Positions 1 through 9,968 of a stretch of 64,000 bases of DNA are shown piece after piece. Below the pieces are notes generated by a model. That model did not search any database and was not told the origin of the DNA. It saw nothing but the letters and a program-made list of their open reading frames with translations. The translations under genes were made by a program, and so were the position numbers. The number at the start of each line of letters is the position of its first letter. The first letter of the stretch is position 1. This DNA is from Gnetum montanum (Eukaryota; Streptophyta; Gnetopsida; Gnetales; Gnetaceae), in contig MNCI01027123.1 of the NCBI GenBank assembly GCA_015680685.1, positions 287,268 through 351,267 of the forward strand. Reading direction: 5' to 3'.

Positions 1-99
1 TATCTTTATACTTGCCCATGTCCTCATTTTACACCATAAATTTCAGAAAAATCCTTAAAAATTCGGTATTTTCCATGTGTCCCACATCACTGGGGCCGA

Positions 100-155
100 G
101 ATATCACGTACACGATGTCTCGTACACGATATTGCGTCCTATTTATCTATAAATA
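100..155 (+). promoter_or_regulatory. Internal promoter-like region of element 1, before the third ORF
   Basis: Copies of GATATCACGTAC / CGTACACGATATTGCGTC stand just upstream of a TATAAATA box at 148-155. The 3' LTR of the same element has matching repeats (3,401-3,445) before its own TATA box at 3,472-3,479. The ATG of the third ORF is at 636, directly after TGTGATTGCAG, a good splice acceptor (AG at 634-635). The donor seen in elements 2-4 is not recognisable in this copy. Promoter function is inferred from layout only. Confidence 0.5.
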
Positions 156-635
156 GGAACCCCCGCCACAACACTTAGCATCATTTTGTCATTTATGTGG
201 GGGGAGCTTTTCCAATTTTTTCTCTATGACTTGTGCTTGTGTGACCCTTGTTTTTTCACTCATATCTCACACGTTGGTGCTCTGATTTTAATTCCGTTTG
301 AACCTACTTGAACCTAGACCATTCAGTTTAGTCGTGGGGGAGGGACACTTACTGAAAAGTGCCTAACTGTGCCTAACTTTTTTTGAAATTTTTCATCGCC
401 CATAGGACATCAATTAGGGTAATTAATATTAACATTTAGAAAAATTGTGCCAAAAATCATATGACCTTAAGTATACCAAGAAATTAAAATGAAATCCACC
501 TAAGTTGTAGGACCCGTTATTATAATTTTCGGGCACAATCAAACGATAACATAAGATCTTTAATCAAAGGCATGTAGTAAGGTATAACTTAACTTTGAAA
601 ACAACCTTACTAACGTTTGGCCCGTGTGATTGCAG

Positions 636-3203
636 ATGGCCTCGAAACGTGCTCAGCGAGAGGGTCCTGCTCAAGGTGAAGCGAAACAACCTCAGAGAGG
701 TGGAAGATGAGTCCCTGCTAGACAACATGCAGAATAGGAGATGCAATCATTTAGCATCCATCAAGAAGAACCTCCTACAGGATGGTATGGGTAGGTAGAA
801 AGAGGAGCTGCTGCTGCACTTGAACTGGGACAATAACTCACGTTGCCCCTGGAATGTGTTCAGGCTATCCATACGAAGTCCACAATTACTACGGTGATCA
901 TGGAGCTTAACTTTGAACCTTTTGTAGATTTTGCTCCTGAGGCTATTAGGGATCACCTTAAAGGGTCTTCCTTATGGCCTGTCCTCTCTGAGTGTGGTGC
1001 CTGGTACTTACGTGAAACATACCTGTTCTAGCACAATAAGGAGCAAGGCACCACAGTTAACATTTGTGGTGTGATGGTCGACTTTTCTGCATAGGCGATT
1101 TTGGAAGTGTTAAACCTTCCGAATTCAAGCCCCCATGTTGCTCGGTTATCCACCCGATCAGACCCTGATGTGCAAAAAGATTGGTTAGAGAAGGCTTATG
1201 GCAGAGATAAAGCTTTTGGTGAGCTGACAATGGAAGAGCGGGTTTATTTCAAAATTGGAACCTATCACCTCTTCCCCACTAAAGGTTTGAAAAGAATATC
1301 AATGTATGCGGTGAGAGGATGTGCAGTGTTGATGGGAAAGGTTAACGCTAACCTTCCCCATCTATATTTGACGGAGATCCTAAGGTGATTCGAAGAACGG
1401 AAGTCAGGGAAGATGGTACTACCTTTTCCATGCCTTATTAGAAAACTGTGCCTACGAGCTAGTATTCGGGGATACACAAATGACGTCCTTCAAAAGGCCC
1501 AAAATGATTCTTATGCTAAATTATTAAAGGCGCTAGCTCCAAGAAAGAGCACTTGCGAAGAGCTAGGACTAGATGAAGAAGAAGAACAAATGACTGGATC
1601 ACCTGCAACTCAATTTGTAGGACCCAGTCAGCCTCCAGCCACAGGTCCCAGCTAACAACAAGAAGAAGGACCCAGCATAGGCCAGGATCAACCGCCACCA
1701 CTGAAAGACTACAGACCGTCAATGAGCCATCTTAGGGCCATCACCAAGACGGTTAGTTGGGGAAGTCATGATGATGCAAATCTCTTCCACGTCATCGATG
1801 ATGTCGACCAGCCTACTATTTCGTTAGATCACACAAGGGGAGAATTATCCATCTAAATAGGAGGAGGGGAAAGCAGATGGTCACAACAGATCTAACGAAA
1901 CATGGCATCTTTTCAAGTGCAGTTAGAGACTGGTGAAGGGGCCACTATGGTGGTCATGCAACACTAGGATGCCACGGAAGCTACTGAAGTGGTCATTGAC
2001 CACATCAAAGAATCTTTCAATGTACCTATTATGCCACTGGTAGATCTTTCAGGAGCACGGGATGCTCAAACTCTTGCCAAAACCTCAATGACTCCTGCGG
2101 AACATGAGGATGCACTGGATAGATTGCTTCAAACAGGATAAGTTTTGACGTCTCTGTTTGACATCCCTCAGGATGTAACATCAATTCAATTAGACCTCAT
2201 TTCCACAAAGGGGAAGCTGGTCATATCCGAAGTAAGGGCAGAGCATGCTGAAGCTGAAGTGCAGAAACTACAAGAGCAGCTCGTAGCCTTACAAGCAGCA
2301 CAACGGGATCCTTTGCAATTTGTTCCCGTAGACCAGCTAGACAATTTCAGAACCGAGTAATTAACAAAATTAATTGTAGAAAATAAGAAGGTGGTAGGAG
2401 AAAAGGAGATAGCCACTTGGGATGCCTCCACAGCTCAAGTGCAAACTCATGCACATCTTAAGGCACTCAGGGCCTTAGAAGAAGAAAATAAGCAGTTGGT
2501 TGTAGATAACCTTTGGTTGACTTCTATGGAGAAACAAAAGAATGTTCTCGATGAACCCTTTCATCAGTTACGAGAATAGTTCATTCAGGTCAACCAAGAT
2601 GTAAGTCATTTAGCTAGAGAAAATTGAACCCTCTCAATGGAGGAGATACGCGCTATTCAACAAAAATTAGCCATCGAGATCAACGCGTGGCAGAATGAGG
2701 CTAAACGACATGAGAAGCTGAAGGAGCATTTCCATNCAAGATGCCCGAGGTCAGAGCTCGAGAAGTAGGTAGCTTCCACCCATATCAAATATGAAGCAGA
2801 ATTTGCAGAGCAAAAGAAAATGGCTGAGAAACTAGATGTCGCAAATTCTGAACTTGTGGTGGTAAAAGAAAGCTACCAGGGGCAAAAAGATGTTGCAACC
2901 GACTTGGCTTGATGGCTAACAGAACTTCATGAATACAAAGATAAAGATAGAGCCTATGAAGAGGAATGATGGGTGTTCACGGCGTGGTACGTCAAAGCTA
3001 ACCAGATGTTCCCGCAACTACCCTGTCCGTGGGAGGTGCCGACTCCATCAAACATCAGAACATTAGCATGGATGGCACAAGATCCTTGGACTGAAGAGGA
3101 GAAGCTTGAGGCCATTCTTTAGCGTTGTCAACCTTCCAAGCTTGGAGCACATGACAAGGGAAAAGCACCCATGGAGGAGCCACCGCCACCAGGAACTACA
3201 TGA
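636..3203 (+). pseudogene. Third ORF of Athila-like element 1 (plant-transposon domain plus coiled coil), decayed
   Basis: Reading from the ATG at 636 gives a basic N-terminus (MASKRAQREG...) broken by stops after 24 codons. It continues as a recognisable protein through several stops and frame changes. Around 900-1,500 there is a segment with MELNFEPFVDF, WYLRETYLF, MEERVYFKIG and LPFPCLIRKLC, which resembles the 'putative plant transposon protein' domain (I believe PF20167). From about 1,900 a second conserved block (VMQH...VVIDHI...DLSGARDAQTL) leads into a long Glu/Gln/Leu-rich region with heptad-like leucines, probably a coiled coil. The end is a Pro-rich tail (EEPPPPG) before TGA at 3,201-3,203. 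The same order and tail occur in elements M and 2. Base 2,736 is N. No transmembrane segment is obvious. The function is unknown; the position matches the env-like ORF of Athila elements. Confidence 0.65.
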
Positions 3204-3373
3204 GTTCCACATTTTTGTAGTTGTAGTATTTTTCTCTGTGTTGTGCCTTCCCACACTGTGGCATTAGTCCATTTCTTTTTCCAGTTAATAATCCCATACC
3301 TATCTGCTTTGTAATTAATGAAACTTATTCTCCTTGTAACTTGAGGATGAGTTTTTATCCAGTTGTGGGGGTA

Positions 3374-4183
3374 TGATGAGACGCGATTCGCATAGGCCAT
3401 GATATCACGTACGTGATATCGCGTCTTCCCTACGATATCGCATACACAACATCGTAGTCCGCCGCCATATTTATAAATAAGAGGTGGCTTTCTCAATTTT
3501 AGAAATCCCAATTTTAGAGTAGCGAAGCTTTGGCAGTTTGATCCCTCCAGAGTTAGATTTTTTCTTGTGTCTGCCTGCAGTGTGGTGAATGTAATTGTAT
3601 GGTGTCTTTATTCGAGTGTGCCGTACTTGGACACGCACATGACCAGCAATAAAGATCAAGATTACTTCATCATTGTAGCATTCACTTTGTTATTTATTTA
3701 ATGTTATTTACTGTTTTCTCTCTCACCCTTAAACTCCTAGAACGCGGAACGAGTACGACTTGATTACGAGCATTTAAGTGTGACTGCTTAAAAGCCCAGT
3801 GGTGTAGCTAGGATCTACGCTTGGTAGTCCCAGTGGTAGTCATGCATGAGGTCCAAGATGTGTACGGTTGATCAAGGAATCGGTTGCTCGTTGCAGTTAG
3901 GCTAGATTAGATTTTCTTACCCTTTCCCTCTTAGCTTAGATTAGTTAATATTATTTTCCACTACCTTCAAGAGTAGCATTAGATTTAGGAACACATCATA
4001 CACCTCATCTAGACTAAACCATACGTGACAAATGCAATACTAGTCCAGGTGGGAAGATAGCGAACTGCGACTTAAGGATAACTGTCTAGGTGCCACAACT
4101 AATCCATCTGCGGAGTTCAACCGGATTGCGCATGCGACACTCATTTCGTATGGTTGAGTGTAGGGGTACCTCACCACTCATCA
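3374..4183 (+). repeat. 3' LTR of element 1
   Basis: It starts TGATGAGACGCG after a GGGGGTA purine tract and ends CACTCATCA, matching the LTR ends next to primer sites in elements 3 and 4. TATAAATA is at 3,472-3,479. AATAAAGATC near 3,647 matches the AATAAAGA motif found at the same place in all LTRs of the family. No primer site follows, consistent with a 3' LTR. Length is about 810 bp. Confidence 0.75.
3401..3420. promoter_or_regulatory. Perfect 20-bp palindrome in U3 of element 1
   Basis: GATATCACGTACGTGATATC is identical to its own reverse complement. It contains two ACGT cores inside CACGTACGTG, a composition typical of bZIP/bHLH G-box-like sites. It lies about 50 bp upstream of the LTR TATA box. 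Diverged copies lie upstream of the internal TATA box near 100-145. Confidence 0.6.
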
Positions 4184-4195
4184 TTTGGGATCACA

Positions 4196-4490
4196 AGGAT
4201 AGTTCAATAATAGTAGTGAGGTTATTCCAAGAGGTGTTAGTATATTATTTTGGCAGTGAGGGTAACAAAGACCTAGCCTTCAGAGATGTCTGGTTAAAAT
4301 ATACATTATTTGGATTTTTGCTAAACAAATTTGTGATATTTTTGGACATTAAAATAATTTAAAGGATAATCCAATGATAGTAGTGATGTTATTCCAAAAA
4401 TTGATGATTCCTAATGTTAATGAGGATAACCAAGACCTAGCCTTTGGAGATGCTTGGATAAAATATACATTCTTTGGATTTTTTGTTTTC
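4196..4490 (+). repeat. Two-copy tandem duplication, period 167 bp
   Basis: Copy 1 begins AGGATAGTTCAATAATAG at 4,196 and copy 2 begins AGGATAATCCAATGATAG at 4,363. Both continue through GACCTAGCCTT, AAAATATACATT and TTTGGATTTTT. The copies have several substitutions and small indels, so the duplication is old. It lies directly beyond the 3' LTR of element 1. No coding role is seen. Confidence 0.75.
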
Positions 4491-4499
4491 TCTTGGATA

Positions 4500-6740
4500 T
4501 TTAGATTTCCTTTAGATTTTTGGAAAATTTGTGGCATTTTTAAACTTGGAAAATTTTTTGAATATTTTATTGAAAACCTTGCCCAACCCATAACCTAAGA
4601 ATTTTGACCCAGAACTTTATGATCCATGAAGAATGAAATATAAGAACCTTTCTTATTTGAGGGGTTTTAACTCCTACATTTTGATGTACAGAGCCTAGAG
4701 TAGGCAAGGAATCATCAAAAGAAAAACATGAGATAAAAGGTCAATCAATTCTATACAACATGGACCTTTCGAACTTGAAAAATAAGCTTTTTATATTTTT
4801 TATTTCTGTAAAATAGAAATCTTGTACACTTTTCGAATATTTGGGCCATGTACTTATTTTTGTAAATACATAATAAATTATGATAGATATAAATTTTTCA
4901 TCTATGCCATTAAGATTGTGAGATTGCAAGGAACAATTTTCATTTTGTTGTGTGCTATATGCTTGTGAAAATTTATTATTATTTATTATATATTAATATT
5001 TTATTATTTAATTTAGTAAACNATTTTACTAGTTACATTATTAAATAGTGTGTAAAATAACAATCCTAACGTCACTTGTTTTGCCTCAATCAAATATCTA
5101 GAAATAAAGTTATTCATGTTTTAAGTTTACTAAATTAAATAATNTATTTTCTAAATCCCATTTAGTACAAAGAGTGAGAGACAAGATCAGTCAACAATAT
5201 CCCACAAGAAAAATTCTAAAAATTCATAGGCAACATAAAATTAACTATTTGAGCAACTACTAAATTTCACACGTTTTCTAGGAGGAAAATTCTTAAAGTA
5301 GGGAAGAGTGTCACAACCTAGAAATTTTTGTAAATTTAATTATAATTTGATTAATTCTTTAATGCTGCACGATGTGTTTTAATAGAATAGCTTATTGTTA
5401 TTACTATTATTATTATTGTTGATATTATTAGTTTTCTACATAAGAGAATGTAAATTGCTTGATAGGGCATTTTGTTAAAATTTTCTATCCTTTATTTCAC
5501 TATTATTTAAGCTCAATCATATATATTTTGAATATTTTATGATTAAACCTTGAAATCCAATTACCCTAGAAAGTTTTTCTTTTTATTAGTTTTTATGCCA
5601 TTACAAGTATTTTATTATGCATATTTTATTCTTTATCCATGTTTAGTGATGTACATTTAATCTTTATTATGAATATTTAATTATTCATCCTTTTATTTTA
5701 TTATGCACCTATGATTATCTAAAAATTTGTTCATTGAGCAATTTTAAACCATCACCTTACCCAAATCATATCTCTTATTGCTTTTTATCATTAAACTAAG
5801 ATTTGGAGTTCATTTTTAATTATAATTAAATATTACATAAATTAACTTTGTTAAGGAAGTATGTTAGGATGTTGTCCTACATAGAATATGACCTTACCAA
5901 TTTGTTTAAAACATTCAAAAATGTAGGTTTTAACCTTTGATTCATTACAATTAGACTTACCATTTTCAAGATATCACATTTTCTAATTTGCTAAAATATT
6001 GTAAGAGTTTTCGTATTTGAATTGGGAACTATGATAAGTGAAGCCTAGATAAGATTTCAATATATGATTAGGAAGAGCACTTGGTAAAAATCCCATAGGT
6101 TCAAATAAAAATTGATTTGGAGCCTTGGTGTGCATGTTATGAGTGTTTGTGCAAGTATTAGGCAAAAGAAAATTGAGAAATGGACTTATGAAAATAAAAA
6201 TAGAAAAAGAAGAGGATAAATTTTAATTTAAAAATATATTTTAAAAGTCAACACTGGTTTATAAGCACGTTCATGTGAAAATACAAAGGAAGTCATATAT
6301 GTTATATGGTTAACATATAACATATATTAAGAAATTTACCTTTTTCAATGTTCACATCCATAACAATAATAATCTTCTTATTATGACTACTACAATAGTC
6401 ATTATTATCAAATACAAAATTAGACATATTATCATTATTAGTCTTACTTTTACTAATAATGGTATTAAAAGTTACATTGCTTCCATCATTCACAACACAA
6501 CTCAGAACTCTATCACAATCACCACAATGATCATGATTCTCATCATCACATTGGAACAAACCACTACTAAGATAATGTGAAAAAATAACATCTCATACAT
6601 TCACTTTCACATGAGAGATATTACTGCCATCAACAAGGTAAAGCTCATACTTACTTACCTCTTTATGGCTTCTCCCATCGAGCCTTAGTTCAACTAGATC
6701 TTCAACATGTAGTTGCTCAATGTCATCAAAGCTTAAAGCT
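4500..6740. other. AT-rich intergenic DNA without recognisable gene
   Basis: I see no open frame resembling a known protein on either strand. The sequence is very AT-rich, with two N positions (5,022 and 5,144) and one inverted repeat. The stretch near 6,300-6,600 has long runs of ATT/ATC-type codons in open frames, best explained by low complexity. The 3' end of the minus-strand element at 6,740 onward may reach into this region, but no LTR could be matched. Confidence 0.5.
5003..5143. repeat. 19-bp perfect inverted repeat spanning 141 bp
   Basis: ATTATTTAATTTAGTAAAC at 5,003-5,021 is the exact reverse complement of GTTTACTAAATTAAATAAT at 5,125-5,143, with a loop of about 103 bp. Each arm is immediately followed by an ambiguous base (5,022 and 5,144), so the basecaller may have struggled with a hairpin. 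It could be a small MITE-like element or a chance AT-rich fold. No target-site duplication was established. Confidence 0.55.
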
Positions 6741-6748
6741 TAGAGATT

Positions 6749-7560
6749 TCACATATGAGTTTCCAATCTCAATGGTTTCTCCTCTTTATCAAGTACACTC
6801 AAATTAGAAAAATCATTCATACCTTTCACATGAGGTATGTTGAAATTTACCACATGCATTCTAGATAATGCCTTAGCCACCACATTGCCTTTTCCAATTT
6901 TGTACTTCTCCCTTGGCATAAGCACTATTGCAACTACACACGGTGAAATGAATTTGCCCACAAAGCCATTTGCAAGTAACTCTTCTACTTATCCTTACAA
7001 TTATACCTAATGATTTGGTGCCATCTAATATGATCTTTCATTTGGAATGGTAGCACCAAGGATGAAATCAATCTAATGCTATACATTCCTCATTAGTGGT
7101 AATCCATCCAATTCCCACTTAAACACCTTGGAAAATTTCTTCTTCAAGCCTAGCACACTTAGAAGTTCAAAATACACATCATCATGGTTGGAAATAACTA
7201 TTAATACAATAATAAATCCAAAACCTATTTCATCATGGTCCTTAATATTTTTCTTGTCTCCTAGAAGGCTTAAGAAAGCATTAAGTGAGCTTTATTATCT
7301 CACTTGTTTAGCCATCATGGGAATCAACTCATGAATTCCATTAAATTTAGCTACACTCCATACATTTCTTGCTCTGTCAAAATGAGTAACATTGTTAATA
7401 TTCCAAGGTCTATCAAGAATTACATTAGCACAATCTATTGAAAGTATATCACACTTCACAACATCATGAAAGCTTCCAATTTTAAATTTCAAAGTACATT
7501 GTTTCCTCACCTCTTAAGAGAAGTCTCTAAACAACCAATGCACTTTCTAGGGCTTGGATA
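6749..7560 (-). pseudogene. Pol remnant of element G: protease end, RT start fused to RNase H end
   Basis: From high to low coordinates, 7,510-7,295 encodes the C-terminal part of a retroviral-type protease (FKIGSFHDVVKCDIL, then VILDRPWNINNVTHFD). From about 7,150 a frame with stops resembles the start of RT (KVFKWELDGLPLMRN, IDFILGATIPN, VEELLANGFV, SPCVVAIVLMPRE). At about 6,905-6,912 this joins directly to KYKIGKGNVVAKALSRMH, the motif found at the end of RNase H in Ty3/gypsy pol (normally VVADALSR). The RT fingers/palm, including the YxDD motif, and most of RNase H are therefore missing. It cannot encode a working polymerase. Confidence 0.7.
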
Positions 7561-7799
7561 AGGATTAGTTACCAAACCCAATCTAGCAACTACCTTAGAA
7601 TAGATGACATTTTATTGGGCTTCATAATCAATCAAAACATGAATTCATTCCTTAAAAAAATATCTAGTTCCAATCTAAAATAACAATTTTCTATCAAGAT
7701 GGTCTCCTTTATTTACATTCCCCATGAATGCATAAGAATTTAATTTAGAAACTTTCTCAATCTTGGGAGCATTAGGATTACCTCTCTTAAGACCTTAGC

Positions 7800-8962
7800 T
7801 TGATGTGTCCTCTACCTCCATGTTTTGTACATTTTTACCCTTGGTTGCCTTGTGAAGTAGACATTTCTATTGCTTGTGTTCTTATTATCCATATTTAAAG
7901 CATTAAATCTTGGATTAGCTACTACTTTAACCCTTGCTTCCTTGCCTTGGTCCTTCTTGACTTTACCCTTCTCATCACCCTTTTCATTCTTCCTGTCATG
8001 GCTATCATCTTTATCTTCAAATTTGGATTTAGATTCCTTTCTTAATTTGGATCTTTTCTCCTTCTCCTTGGAACTTTATTTGATCCTATTTCTGAATCCA
8101 CTTAGTTTCTTCCCTACCTAAAGTACCAAATCATAAGCCTCATCAAAATTTTATGGCTCATAAAATGACAACTTCTACTGATATGCCATTTTGAGGCCTC
8201 CTAAAAATATTGAAGCCTATTCATACTCCTCCTAATTTGATTTAGCTTAATGAAATAGATTACAAAATTTAATGTAGAATTCTTTAACATCATTGTTATC
8301 TTGCCTTAGGAATTTCAACTTGATAATGATCTCTTGTCTCTAATGAGATCATTCAAATTTTCTTCTCAGCCTATATTTCATCAAATTCCAATCTTTGATG
8401 GGTTGACCATTTTTTCTTTCATAATCTTGGGACTCCTTTTCCCACTAAGTAGAAGCCATTCCTTCTAATTTAGATTTAGCAAGGTACCTGTAAGTGATGT
8501 GGTACCTCTTCCAACTCAAAGTGCTTATCAAGTACCTTTAGCCAACTTGAAAAATAATTGGTGCCATATATACTATTCAAAGTCTTTAATTCAATGTACA
8601 TGAGTCTTATAGCATTACAACACACTTTAGCAAGCCTTGCTTCATCCTCCTTGTCTAGCTTGCCAAGAGAAGAAGTAGTTGCCATTGTTGGAGCCCTCAT
8701 AATTCTCATATGAGGAATAGGATTCCCTCTCATAGCTAGATTATCCTTCCTCATCATCTGCTTTGTCTCCACCATGCTATGAAACTTCTATATTTGAATG
8801 TGAATGCTCATCACCTTTACGTGTTGTAATATGGCTAGAACTAGCATTTCTATCTACCTTTGCACTAATCTCATCTAGTTGATAAACCATCAATTGGAAG
8901 GTATACTTCATGTTCTTCATGTCTCTATTAAAGGCCTGAACCTATTTCTTCTTAGGTGACAT
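7800..8962 (-). pseudogene. Gag of element G, decayed
   Basis: It begins MSPKKK at the minus-strand ATG (8,962-8,960), 45 bp after the primer site. A segment with MVYQLDEISAKVD precedes a gag core near 8,700-8,300 recognisable by GMASTWWEKES, a run like QPIKDWNLMKYRLRRKF, and YQVEI...FYIKFCNLF. This is the usual plant Ty3/gypsy capsid layout. Then comes a Lys/Glu/Ser-rich basic stretch (about 8,100-7,900). I could not see a clear CCHC knuckle. Several stops and at least one frame change break it. Confidence 0.6.
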
Positions 8963-9006
8963 ATGAAATTAACAAAAATCTTCAAACAAATACAAGCTAA
9001 AACTAA

Positions 9007-9018
9007 GCTCTGATACCA
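9007..9018 (-). other. Primer binding site, initiator tRNA-Met type (element G)
   Basis: The minus strand reads TGGTATCAGAGC, the classic plant retrotransposon primer site complementary to the 3' end of initiator tRNA-Met. It lies between the LTR and the gag ATG on the same strand. Confidence 0.85.
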
Positions 9019-9019
9019 A

Positions 9020-9968
9020 TAATACAAGAGCAAGTTCATTCCAATATTTTAATCACCTTCAACTTATTGAATCCAGATATTATAAAAAATAATTTATTTG
9101 TTAGAAAATAAGAAAACTAGCTATCTTTAATTATTTAAAGAAGATTACAATAAGGTTCACAGAACCCAAAAAACATCTAAACAATCTTATACACTAAAAC
9201 AATGCTGCAGAGCATGAGGTTCTACCACCACACAATGGCTATTCTCAATGCAAGACACAACCAATAGAGAATCTCTCTCATAACTCAGGATTGAGATCTC
9301 AACACACAAGCAAGAAAAAGAATACATAGGCAAATACACCACATAATTAACCTTAGAGCTACAATTGCATATGCACTCACTTGTTGAGCTTTCATTCACT
9401 CAAGAGCTCTCGCTAAGACATCTCTCCATGACATCTCATGATGGTACAAGCATGAAACAAACCTATATTTATTGGAAAAGAGAAGACAAGATACCTAGAA
9501 ATCTTTCCCCAACTCAACTTGAGGATCTTCAACTATTTTTCATTTTTTTCCTTCTTCTGTTAGCTATTTCCCCAATCAGAATAGGTAACTTCGAAAGTTT
9601 CCTTGCTTATTTGGGTCATCTTTGATCTCCTTAGGACGTCTCCGCTGAGATGTCTTACCTTCATCAAAGAAGTCTCCCTAGAAATGCCACAAATTTGCCA
9701 TAAGCACCTTAAATTTTTCAAAAGCACCTTAAAATTTTCCAAAAAGCACCTCAAATTGCCTAAGATGTCTTAATCCAAACTAGCACATCTCACATTCCTA
9801 TGACATATCTCACTTGAGATGACTGTCAAACATCCCAGATGTCTCCTACAGTTCCCAAATCTTAGATAATACATCTCTTTGTCCTCCAAGACGTCTCCAT
9901 GGAGTTCAAAACCTACAAAAACCAGACATAGGGAAGAGAACAAGGGTATTGGAAGAGGTGTCCCTACA
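9020..9968 (-). repeat. 5' LTR of element G
   Basis: On the minus strand it starts TGTAGGGACACC at 9,968 and ends next to the primer site. Its U3 part (about 9,968-9,380) is full of GACGTC/GACATC/GATGTC motifs, and a TATA-like CAATAAATATAG lies near 9,470. A short three-copy repeat of AAGCACCTTAAA (period 20-22 bp) is at 9,702-9,757. The inner LTR end is approximate because the terminal CA is not preserved. Confidence 0.6.

Larger units (their letters stand above)
1..4183 (+). mobile_element. Athila-like Ty3/gypsy element 1, 3' portion
   Basis: This is the right end of an LTR retrotransposon that begins before the window. It holds an internal TATA region, a decayed third ORF, a short purine-rich tract (TGGGGGTA) just before the LTR, and the 3' LTR. 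The same order occurs in elements M and 2 further along, where both LTRs and target-site duplications are visible, so the assignment rests on that comparison. Gag and pol, if ever present, lie left of base 1. The U3 short repeats of this copy (GATATCACGTAC type) differ from those of elements 2-4. Confidence 0.8.
6740..9968 (-). mobile_element. Ty3/gypsy element G primed by initiator tRNA-Met, internally deleted
   Basis: Read on the minus strand it runs: 5' LTR (about 9,968-9,020), primer site TGGTATCAGAGC (9,018-9,007), gag ATG at 8,962, protease remnant, start of RT, then directly the end of RNase H. The primer site and gag/protease style fit the chromovirus side of plant Ty3/gypsy and differ from the Athila-like family in this window. 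A 3' LTR was not found, and integrase is absent or unrecognisable. Confidence 0.7.

Noticed and set aside
6302-6580. Open frames on both strands with many Thr/Ile or Asn/Asp
   Set aside because: ATT/ATC/AAC-rich low-complexity DNA keeps several frames open; no protein similarity.
9007-9018. tRNA-Met-like sequence
   Set aside because: Only the 12-base primer site is present, with no cloverleaf; it is a retrotransposon primer site.
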